The notes under the pieces are model-generated. The model ran no database searches. It saw only the letters and a program-made list of their open reading frames with translations, and was not told the DNA's origin. DNA of 5,909 nucleotides from an uncultured bacterium (GTDB taxonomy: Bacteria; Patescibacteria; JAEDAM01; Absconditabacterales; Absconditicoccaceae). Made by a program: the position numbers and the translations under genes. Positions within the stretch are counted from its first letter, which is position 1; each line of letters opens with the position of its first letter. The stretch lies in the NCBI GenBank assembly GCA_937950065.1, contig CALFEN010000208.1, forward strand, positions 1 to 5,909, read 5' to 3'. Shown piece by piece: positions 1 to 5,909 of this stretch.

Positions 1-2585
1 AAATCTGGATTATTATTAAGATCAGAACCTTGATCTATACTCACCTGTTTTTTGCTTGCCAATACAGGATCAAATAATGCAAAATCCATAATATTTACAA
101 TATAATCTATTGCAGCAGCTTTAGTAAGCACCTCTACAGACCCGTAACTAGCTTCGTAATAGTCTGATACACATTTTTGGTAATCAGTTAAATTTGTTTT
201 TGTAAAGCACTGTAAATAATTAGGATCTATACTATATTTATATGTAAAGATAATCTTATCGTTGGAATATATATCTTGAGAATAAATTCATTCACTTGGA
301 GAATAAAAAACAGATTTAGTAGAGAAAAAATCCATAACAGATCAGATTACCTCGTAAATTCAAATTTTAGTATCTCAATATATTTTATTATTAAAAGCAT
401 TCACTTTATCTTGTACCTCTTTATACATAGGATCGTCAGTAAAATTCATATAACGTGCTACTTCCTTTTCAGAAAAATCCTTTAATTTTGCTCAAGACAA
501 TTTTAATGTCAAAACTGTATTAAAATAATCCAATTGAGATAGTGGAACATAATCGTACAGATTTATTCACATATCATCTATTATAGCATACAAATTTGTT
601 TTCTTTCCGTCTACTTCTATAGGATAATTCTCAAATATACATTTAGCTGTTTTACATGATTTGGCAGTGCTGTATACATCAAAATCATAAACCATTTTGA
701 AATACATTGTCAAGAATTCATACCATCTTAAAGGCTTATATGGTTGAAATTTATCAGAATTAGATATTAGTTTATATTTAACCAAAAGCTCAAGTTTCTT
801 TGTATAATCTTGAGGTTGATCTGCTATATCAGTATATTTAAGTTGTATTTTATTTTTAAATACATTCGGGATATTTGTCTGTCAATCTCACACAACGTCT
901 ATAGACAAATCATTTGTTAGAAAATCAATCAATTTATTCAAATTTTCTTCTTCATCGTCTTTGTCAGTTTTTAGCATTATATTTATATAAAAATCCCTGT
1001 CATCTATATTACTTTTAAATCAAGAATATATCTTCACTACACAAGAAGATTGATTTAAAGCGTTTCAATCTTCATCTTTGTATGGTCCATAACTCATAGA
1101 AGAATCTATACAATAAATAAATCACTCATGTCATTTTACTGTTATCATAGATTTAGCTAAAGTTTGCAAATCTCTTGTTTCTGTTTCATATATACTTTTT
1201 ACGTCCTTACCTTTACCTGAATAAATATCTTTTTCATATATAGCCAACGCGAACATTTCGTGTAAATTTCCCAAAAATCAAACAACACTTCATTCATAAT
1301 CATTGAGATAAAATCATTTCTTCCAACTTATCTTGATATGTGGAAGTAATGTTTCAAAATCTTGATTTATTTTTGGATTAGATTGAAAATTGATACCAGA
1401 TAGGAAATCCTGAATCTCTTTTTTAATTGTTTCCTTATCTTTTTCATCACTATAAGCTTGTATATTTACAACTACCAGATTGTTATTGTCTAATTTCCCA
1501 AAATATGTCTTATATCCATATGCTTCTCCTCCGCTTTTGTCATCTAGATAAGCAGTGGTAAAAAAATCTTTTCATCAGATCTTTACTTTGATAAGTTTTT
1601 GATAAGTTTTATCATAAAGCCCCATCAAATCAAGCATGTAATAAAAATTTTTATCTTCAGACATATCGGTGATATTCATAGTTTTTATTGATATAGAACT
1701 TATTATCTTATCATTATTTTTTGAACTTTTCATTTCTATCATCTTGTTTGGTATATAATTCCAAACCTCATAATTTTTACTAAATTTGATATTAAATACA
1801 TCGTCAACTATAGTAGTGCCGCTATTTATTTCATCAATAGTTTTTTTGTAAGAACTAAAATCTATGTTCATTTTTTTAGCTTCCGGTGTCTTATCTACAT
1901 TTTTTTGTATAAAATCTTTAGCTTCTGATATAAGTAATGAATACCCCAAAGTAGCTCCATAACCTATACCAAATGTAGGAACTCAAATAAGTTTTCTACT
2001 AGTGGTCATCAATCATCATCCAGAATTTCATCATTCAATAATTGAATCAGTTTTTATATATTTATATCAGTTATACTCTATTATTCCGCTAACTATTCAC
2101 TTTGTTTCAGTGATAGTATCTGCACCTATCCAAGGATATCATACTGATATCACTTCATCCTGTGCTTTTGGTACATAATCAAAATCTATATCTATATGTT
2201 TAAAACTACTATAATCTACATTATTACCAAATATATCTTTATCATCTATCTTTAGTATAGCAATATCCATGTTTTCATCTCTTGCTATCAAGGTTGCAGT
2301 ATAATTACATTCAGGCTTTGTATTCAATACTTTAGTCATACATACGTTAAAATAAGTTATTTCGTTACCGGCTTCGTCTGTCACTACATGATTATTTGTT
2401 ATAATATTTCCGCTGCCATTTATAATACTGGCACTTCACCGTCCGAGCATTTCCACATATTTACCATAGATATCTTTGTATGATATTATCTGTACTACAG
2501 GAGAAGCATTTATACTACTATCTGCAAATACAAACAAGGCGTTTCACAAAACAAACATCGCAAGGATTGCTAAAAATTTTTTCAT
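1..2585 (-). CDS. Secreted HtrA/DegP-like trypsin-fold serine protease with tandem repeat domains and SLH-like region (C-terminus cut by window edge)
   Basis: With TGA = Gly the frame is open for 861 codons with no TAA or TAG and runs off the left edge. About 27 codons are TGA. ATG at 2585 is chosen because it begins a clear signal peptide (MKKF, hydrophobic core, FVFA then DSS, cleavage near residue 21). The protease domain spans about residues 26-230: TNNHVV holds His66, MDIAILKID holds Asp107, and GGNSGGG holds Ser188; KGIVSG before Ser188 also fits S1C/HtrA proteases. No PDZ domain is visible after it. Residues 265-400 and 416-563 look like two diverged copies of one unknown domain. Residues 584-633 resemble an SLH domain (YTDIAD, then a helix, FQPYKPL and a second helix); 810-835 may be another fragment. 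The eight mature-part cysteines form four close pairs (82/93, 492/515, 644/649, 793/805). Likely role: exported, cell-surface protease. The protease call is strong; the SLH call is moderate; the substrate is unknown. Confidence 0.88.
687..836 (-). other. SLH-like (S-layer homology) segment of the protease
   Basis: Residues 584-633 follow the SLH pattern: an aromatic/TDI start (YTDIAD), a Tyr-containing helix with LELLVKYKLI, then D-x-F-x-P-x-x-x-L (DKFQPYKPL) and a second helix (WYEFLTMYFKMVY). SLH domains usually come in threes and bind cell-wall polymers. The stretches about 673-715 and 810-835 (VLTKAAAIDYIVNIM) could be degenerate further copies. The assignment is by pattern only. It would anchor the protease at the cell surface. 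Confidence 0.5.
2016..2027 (-). other. Catalytic-serine motif GNSGG core of the protease, written with TGA-glycine codons
   Basis: Codons 187-190 read AAT TCT GGA TGA, giving Asn-Ser-Gly-Gly with Ser188 as the nucleophile. The flanking glycines 185, 186 and 191 are also TGA. In trypsin-like proteases the Gly residues around this Ser form the oxyanion hole, so the motif fixes the meaning of TGA as glycine rather than stop or Trp. Confidence 0.85.
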
Positions 2586-2615
2586 AAGTAGATTTTGTTT
2601 ATATAAATAAAAAAA

Positions 2616-2645
2616 TAAAGTTTTGAAATTCTACTCAAAACTTTA
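2616..2645. repeat. Perfect 11-bp inverted repeat in the protease 5' region
   Basis: The left arm TAAAGTTTTGA (2616-2626) and right arm TCAAAACTTTA (2635-2645) are exact reverse complements around an 8-nt loop. It lies about 30 bp upstream of the protease ATG and overlaps its possible -10 box. The CTTTA of the right arm can also pair with TAAAG at 2648-2652, giving a competing small hairpin. It could be an operator or an mRNA leader hairpin. There is no T-run placed like that of an intrinsic terminator for an upstream gene. Confidence 0.6.
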
Positions 2646-2843
2646 AATAAAGCAAGAGTTTTTTGCAGAAATTTTGTATTGACTTGAATCAAAAAATTTA
2701 CGTCAACAGCCTTAAATTCCCTATACAAAAAACAAGTATAAAAAATAAAAACATTTCAGAATTATAAATCAAAAACATAGTAGCACCAACTAAATACAAA
2801 AAACAAAAATTAACCATTTGTTAACCGCAAATAATTATTATTG

Positions 2844-2863
2844 TAAAATAAAATTTTATTTTA
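2844..2863. repeat. 20-bp perfect A/T palindrome just upstream of dprA
   Basis: The sequence TAAAATAAAATTTTATTTTA is its own reverse complement. It ends 14 bp before the dprA ATG and overlaps the possible -10 box, so it is well placed to bind a dimeric repressor or act as an easily melted promoter element. It is made only of A and T in an AT-rich genome, so chance is a real alternative. Confidence 0.5.
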
Positions 2864-2877
2864 TAAGTATTTTGTTA

Positions 2878-3879
2878 ATGAACGATATAGAAAAAAAAGC
2901 TTATTATTATTCTTTTGATCAAACAATCACTCCTGTAAAATTAAAAAATCTGGATAAAATTCCAAGTTTTGATCATCAGAGAGTAGAAAACGTAATGAAA
3001 AGATACAATATAAAATTTATGATAGACAATACAAATACATATCATTACAAATTTTCTCTTATAAGATCCAAACCTTACATACTTTACTACATATGAGACG
3101 CAAACATATTTGATAAAAAAATAATTTGAATAGTCTGACCAAGAAAAATGTCCAGTTACGGGGAAAAAATTTTAGAAAAATTTTTTGAGATTCTGACTGG
3201 GTATGACATTTGTATTGTGAGTTGACTAGCAGACGGTGTGGATCAATATGCCCACAAACTCAGTATAAAATACGGATTGCCTACCATAGCCGTGCTTTGA
3301 TGATGAATAGGACACTATCTTTGATCCAGAGATAGGTGACTCATCAAACAAATAATCACCAATGGCTGACTTGTATTATCAGAATTTAAATTGGATTTTG
3401 CGCCTACTAATTACAGTTTCCCGCAGAGGAATAGAATAATTGCCTGATTGAGTGATTTACTTTTTGTACCAGAAGCCGGCAAAAACTCTGGTAGTCTGAT
3501 TACCGTGGATTTTGCACTAATGATGGGGAAAAAAATTTACTGAACTCCAAACAATATTTTTGACAATAATTCTCTGGGATTAAATGAATATATATCCAGA
3601 TGAAAAATCACGGCAATAAATGATTTGAATGTTTTTATAAATGAAAATCTTGCCAAAGTCCCTAGAAAAAACATTGAAAAGAATGATATTTTAATTGAAA
3701 GTCTAACATTAATTGAAAGAAAAATTTATTTTTATATTTTTGATAAAAACGAAATAGACCTCAATACAATTTCAAATGATTTGGACTTAAGCTTAAGTGA
3801 AATCATGGTAAATGTATCGAATCTTGAGGTAAACTGATTTGTAGAAGAAAAATATCCTTGAGTTTACAGTGTTAAATAA
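2878..3879 (+). CDS. dprA: DNA-processing protein DprA (Smf), natural transformation
   Basis: A 333-aa protein ending in TAA, with 15 TGA-glycine codons including three in a row (3298-3306). DprA protects incoming single-stranded DNA in the cytoplasm and loads RecA on it during natural transformation. The Rossmann-like DNA-binding core spans about residues 74-225: GIVGPRKMSSYG (84-95), SGLADGVDQYAH (115-126), AVLGGGIG (138-145), GGLVLSEF (163-170), FPQRNRIIAGLS (181-192) and SGSLITVDFALMMGKKIYGTPN (204-225, read in two parts SGSLITVDFA and LMMGKKIYGTPN). About residues 275-333 form a winged-helix-like tail. The N-terminal part (1-70) is a short SAM/HhH-like region. ATG 2878 is chosen because the upstream in-frame sequence is low-complexity A/T and includes the palindrome. 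No Shine-Dalgarno is seen. The usual YP-x-x-N segment after AVLG is replaced by HYLGSRDRG. The gene stands alone, diverging from the protease. Confidence 0.95.
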
Positions 3880-3907
3880 TTACAAAATTTTAATTTATTT
3901 TTTATAA

Positions 3908-4075
3908 AAGATAAAAAGACGCTGGCTCTATTTTTTTACACAAAATATCACTCCAATATTTTTGCCACGAGTCTCATTTCATCAAGCAGATAGTGTAATA
4001 GCCATACTACTTGAATTTCCAACTCGACTTCTAGTAGCTGCAGTTCAGAAAATCTGATGAAAATTGAGAGGATAA
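3908..4075 (+). other. Unassigned gene-like block: start-less open frame, possible gene remnant or ncRNA
   Basis: In this plus frame 55 codons are open (TGA = Gly) up to TAA 4073, giving a peptide with a readable middle (VSFHQADSVIAILLEF) and end (VQKIGGKLRG). Third codon positions are nearly all A/T and first positions are the most G/C-rich, the pattern expected of coding sequence. Yet there is no ATG or GTG, the only start-like codon is TTG 3962, and a TAA lies just upstream at 3905. Two minus-strand frames are also open over the same bases (4101-3928 and 4112-3936). A short hairpin TCAGA-AAA-TCTGA lies at 4045-4057. The block could be a decayed gene fragment, a small RNA or a very small protein on either strand. 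I do not recognise it. Confidence 0.25.
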
Positions 4076-4169
4076 GAAAAGTTTTTCAAGGGGAAAAGCA
4101 ATGATTTAACATCCTTATTATGTATTAAAAATTTTTATTAACCCCAAAGATATTGTATAAAATCTTTTG

Positions 4170-4197
4170 AATTCAAATAATTAATTATTGAATTTTT
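4170..4197. terminator. Candidate bidirectional A/T hairpin terminator
   Basis: AATTCAAATAAT (4170-4181) pairs with ATTATTGAATT (4184-4194) around a TA centre with one bulged A, and on the plus strand runs into five T's (4193-4197). It lies between convergent genes, 5 bp beyond the minus-strand stop at 4202 and about 290 bp beyond the dprA stop. The stem has only two G-C pairs, so it is weak as a classical terminator, but its placement is right. Confidence 0.4.
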
Positions 4198-4201
4198 GAA
4201 C

Positions 4202-5128
4202 TTATTTTTGTATATTTTGAATTTTATCAAATAAAATTTTGGAGTCCAAAAGTTTATAATTTTTATAATATTTTAAATTCAAAAAGCAAATATTATTTCT
4301 GACAAAAACACTCTGATCATGCCATTTTCATCTAATATCCAAACATCATATTTCATTCAAATTTATAGATTGAGATATATCATATTTTTTAATAAAAGCT
4401 CGCAACTTTTTATTAAAACTAACCTTACAACCAAGCATATATCAATTTCTTTTAAAATCATCTATCAAAAAATCGTCTACTTTTATTGATAAAATATGCA
4501 CAAATTCATCTTTATTTGATACAAAATCTTGAGTATCAAATTGCATTCTGATAGTCAATGAATTACTTTGTTTGATATAAGAAAGTCTTTTAGGTAAGAC
4601 AACGGACAATCAATACCTCTGTTTTTTAGCAAAAAAAGTATAATTGGTCAAAGCATTTCGACTTTTAAGTTCATAAGAATATTCGGCATCTTTATATACT
4701 ATCTTTCGTTTTCTGGTAAATCTGATTAAGACTCTGTTGATATCGTCCCAAAGCTCCTTCCCAACTATGTAAAATCAAAAAATAGATGCTATAGCTTCCA
4801 CAGAGTATAACAAGTCAGGATTTATAAATAAAAATATTATAAAAATAATCAATCCTAAAAACAATCCAAAAAAATTTTTAGAGCTGTTCATAGTTTTTGT
4901 ATACACCGAACTTTTTTCGGATATAATATCTTCCACATACTCTTCAAAAGGCAGTATTTTGAGATTATCAGAAGAGATATTTTGAGCATACGGATAAATC
5001 ATAAAATACATTTCAATACTGTCATATTGAGATAATTCTGCTCTATTTTTTAGAGAAACATCAAAAATATTACCTATTTTCTCGTTTTGTTTAAAATCTA
5101 TGATTTCCTGCCAAAAAGTTGTTTTCAT
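4202..5128 (-). CDS. Unrecognised membrane protein with two central TM segments
   Basis: A 308-aa protein starting at ATG 5128 and ending in TAA; five TGA-glycine codons (the first at residue 118) join what would otherwise be fragments. I do not recognise a family. Residues 1-85 are hydrophilic with no signal peptide (EEYVEDIISEKSSVY before the membrane). Residues 86-102 (FFGLFLGLIIFIIFLFI) and about 106-123 form two adjacent hydrophobic helices separated by NPD, a hairpin through the membrane. A basic stretch follows (RFTRKRK), and then about 165 residues of mixed, lysine-rich sequence without obvious motifs. By the positive-inside rule both ends are probably cytoplasmic. It stands alone between a convergent neighbour (dprA) and a divergent one, behind a good promoter. 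The start is supported by the promoter position and the absence of upstream coding. Confidence 0.8.
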
Positions 5129-5169
5129 AATATCTGTTATTTATATTTAATATCATTTTTATTTACCAA

Positions 5170-5198
5170 ATTATATCTATAATACTCAAAAAAATCAA
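5170..5198 (-). promoter_or_regulatory. Sigma70-type promoter for the two-TM membrane protein gene
   Basis: On the minus strand TTGATT (5198-5193) and a perfect TATAAT (5175-5170) are separated by 17 bp. Transcription would start near 5163, leaving a leader of about 35 nt before ATG 5128. No Shine-Dalgarno is visible in that leader. Four of six -35 bases match the consensus. Confidence 0.5.
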
Positions 5199-5263
5199 AA
5201 AATATGACACATAATTTATTCTCATTTCAAAAAAGTTAAAAAATCTCTTGCAATTTATAAAGT

Positions 5264-5287
5264 TTTTGTTATAAATATATAACAAAA
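5264..5287. promoter_or_regulatory. Perfect 10-bp inverted repeat, candidate operator upstream of the 55-aa gene
   Basis: TTTTGTTATA (5264-5273) and TATAACAAAA (5278-5287) are exact reverse complements around 4 bp. A third copy of the half-site, TATAACAAAA, lies at 5320-5329 in direct orientation, exactly 42 bp (four helical turns) from the second and ending on the A of the start codon. This pattern suggests binding of a dimeric regulator with contact at the promoter/start. It sits just upstream of the TATAAT at 5314. Confidence 0.5.
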
Positions 5288-5313
5288 TATGATATATAAA
5301 TAACTTTTTATTA

Positions 5314-5319
5314 TATAAT
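5314..5319 (+). promoter_or_regulatory. TATAAT -10 box for the 55-aa gene, near-leaderless start
   Basis: A perfect TATAAT ends 9 bp before ATG 5329, so transcription would begin within a few bases of the start codon. No good -35 is found 16-18 bp upstream, which may mean activator dependence. The dprA gene has a similar arrangement (TATAAG 10 nt before its ATG). Confidence 0.4.
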
Positions 5320-5328
5320 TATAACAAA

Positions 5329-5496
5329 ATGAATAAGAACACATGGATTGCTATAGCCATTGCTATATTAGCGGCATTCGTGATCATATTTAATCTCAGA
5401 TTTTTTTCTGGAGAAGACGACTGGATATGCAAAGACTGAAAACGAATAAAACATTGAAATCCAGACAGCCCTGCCCCAACTTCAGAATGCAAATAA
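5329..5496 (+). CDS. Small membrane-anchored protein with two-cysteine tail
   Basis: A 55-aa protein from ATG to TAA, containing two TGA-glycine codons (37 and 43). Residues 5-23 are a hydrophobic helix (TWIAIAIAILAAFVIIF) that may be an uncleaved anchor. The tail reads DWICKDGKRIKHGNP (31-45) followed by DSPAPTSECK, with Cys34 and Cys54 placed to form a disulfide outside the cell. The pattern W-x-C-x-x-G-x(4)-H-G-x-P...P-x-x-x-C resembles short tails I recall from small candidate-phylum proteins; this is memory, not a search. Its function is unknown. It is followed after 46 bp by a membrane protein gene on the same strand and preceded by a candidate operator. Confidence 0.7.
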
Positions 5497-5542
5497 AAAT
5501 TATGTTTTGAGGAAAGATAGATTTACTTTTTTAACTAAAAAA

Positions 5543-5909
5543 ATGAAAAGCACTATAAAAATGATGGTATGAGTAGCTATAGCAGCAGCTTGAGTAGCAT
5601 TAACCATTATCTCATCAAACCCATGATATGTGAGTAATATCCTTATAAATGCATGATGTATTGTAATATTTATATCGCTCATAGCTATGAAAAGGAAAGA
5701 AAGAAGAATAAGAGACGAAAGACTAGTAAAAATATCAGCATATTCTTACTCTTATTCATGGATGATAACATTTCTAATGATATGAATTATTTCATGGCTA
5801 AATGAAGCAAATATTGTGAACTTCACACTATGAAGAGCACTTTTGACATTACTTTTTACAATGTCTATTTCTTATATAATTGTATACATAGTTTTTAATT
5901 ATAGATGAG
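5543..5909 (+). CDS. Four-TM membrane protein resembling DUF2178 (3' end cut by window edge)
   Basis: 122 codons are present, seven of them TGA-glycine, and no TAA/TAG before the edge. Hydrophobic helices lie at about 7-24, 30-48, 73-86 and 100-118. A strongly basic loop (KRKERRIRDER, 50-60) precedes RLVKISAYSYSYSW (60-73). The DER-x-x-K-I-x-A-Y-x-x-S-Y-S-W pattern between the second and third helices resembles DUF2178-type small membrane proteins, which are about this length; the sequence VFNYRG at the edge looks like the typical end, so only a few codons may be missing. DUF2178 has no established function. ATG 5543 is chosen; an in-frame TTG at 5507 is possible but would add a charged N-terminus. 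A GAGGA motif at 5509-5513 lies 29 nt upstream, too far for a normal ribosome binding site. Confidence 0.75.

Larger units (their letters stand above)
2586..2877. promoter_or_regulatory. Divergent intergenic region between the surface protease and dprA
   Basis: 292 bp of mostly A/T sequence carrying the 5' regions of both divergent genes. No open gene is visible. For the protease (minus strand) the best promoter I can draw is a TAGAAT -10 (2633-2628) with a weak TTGCTT -35 (2655-2650), 16 bp apart; the -10 sits in the loop of the inverted repeat described separately. For dprA a TATAAG -10-like box (2862-2867) lies 10 nt before the ATG, with TTGTAA (2841-2846) 15 bp upstream. Neither start has a convincing Shine-Dalgarno sequence. 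Promoter calls are weak; the region as a divergent control region is safe. Confidence 0.5.
3880..4201. other. Convergent intergenic region between dprA and the two-TM protein
   Basis: 322 bp without an assignable gene. The first 30 bp and last 90 bp are very A/T-rich. In between, about 3915-4105, lies a clearly less A/T-rich block described separately. No tRNA, tmRNA, SRP RNA or RNase P signature was found by eye, and there is no tandem repeat array. The region ends with an A/T hairpin next to the stop codon of the minus-strand gene. Confidence 0.6.

Noticed and set aside
276..485. Plus-strand open frame of 69 codons
   Set aside because: It is antisense to the continuous minus-strand protease frame, which has family motifs; the peptide is low-complexity and unlike a protein domain.
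1..2585. Reading the protease as a pseudogene or as several small genes split by TGA
   Set aside because: The TGA positions match conserved glycines, there are no TAA/TAG stops, and all other genes in the window show the same feature.
2878..3879. TGA as tryptophan (table 4) or selenocysteine
   Set aside because: In DprA and the protease TGA falls on invariant Gly columns, not Trp or Cys; TGG serves as Trp.
3910..3945. CCAGCGT on the minus strand, resembling the end of a TPP riboswitch
   Set aside because: The required CTGAGA and other core elements are not upstream.
4053..4080. CTGATGA followed by GAAA, resembling a hammerhead ribozyme core
   Set aside because: The bases between the two motifs cannot form stem II and no matching stems I and III are visible.
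3880..4126. Continuation of the dprA frame past its TAA
   Set aside because: The winged-helix tail of DprA ends naturally at the TAA and the following frame has another stop (TAG) and unlikely composition.
4127..4136. AAAAATTTTT palindrome
   Set aside because: Short, low-complexity and expected by chance at this A/T content.
5502..5534. Ten-codon open frame before the DUF2178-like gene
   Set aside because: Too short, no supporting signal; the 46-bp gap is better read as a simple spacer.
5500..5682. Minus-strand open frame of 60 codons
   Set aside because: Antisense to the DUF2178-like membrane gene; hydrophobicity is inherited from the opposite strand.

Overview
This is an AT-rich bacterial window that only makes sense if UGA is read as glycine (translation table 25, used by Absconditabacteria/SR1 and Gracilibacteria of the Patescibacteria/CPR). 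In the standard code every gene here breaks into short pieces. With TGA = Gly the pieces join into full-length proteins, and the TGA codons fall on invariant glycines: the Gly residues around the GNSGG catalytic serine of a trypsin-like protease, and the Gly residues of the SGLADGVD and IVG motifs of DprA. Only TAA and TAG act as stops. I cannot tell SR1 from Gracilibacteria from this window.

Layout. (1) Positions 1-2585, minus strand: a large secreted protein, cut by the left window edge. It has a signal peptide, an HtrA/DegP-like serine protease domain with an intact His-Asp-Ser triad, two divergent tandem copies of an unrecognised domain, and an SLH-like (S-layer homology) region. (2) Positions 2586-2877: a divergent intergenic region with an 11-bp inverted repeat and a 20-bp A/T palindrome beside the next start codon. 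(3) Positions 2878-3879, plus strand: dprA, a complete DNA-processing protein for natural transformation. (4) Positions 3880-4201: a convergent intergenic region holding a less AT-rich block of about 190 bp that looks gene-like but which I could not assign. It ends in a hairpin-like terminator candidate. (5) Positions 4202-5128, minus strand: an unrecognised membrane protein with two central transmembrane segments. (6) Positions 5129-5328: a divergent promoter region with a good sigma70-type promoter for gene 5 and, toward gene 6, a perfect 10-bp inverted repeat plus a third half-site exactly 42 bp further on. (7) Positions 5329-5496, plus strand: a 55-aa membrane-anchored protein with a two-cysteine tail. 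(8) Positions 5543 to the right edge, plus strand: a four-TM membrane protein resembling DUF2178, missing only its last few codons.

The genes do not form one pathway. The surface protease with SLH-like anchoring and the DNA-uptake protein DprA would both suit the host-associated, reduced lifestyle known for these phyla, but that is inference. The last two genes are close enough (46 bp) to be co-transcribed. Clear Shine-Dalgarno sequences at normal spacing are missing before the starts, and two -10-like boxes lie about 10 nt from their start codons, which suggests leaderless or near-leaderless mRNAs.
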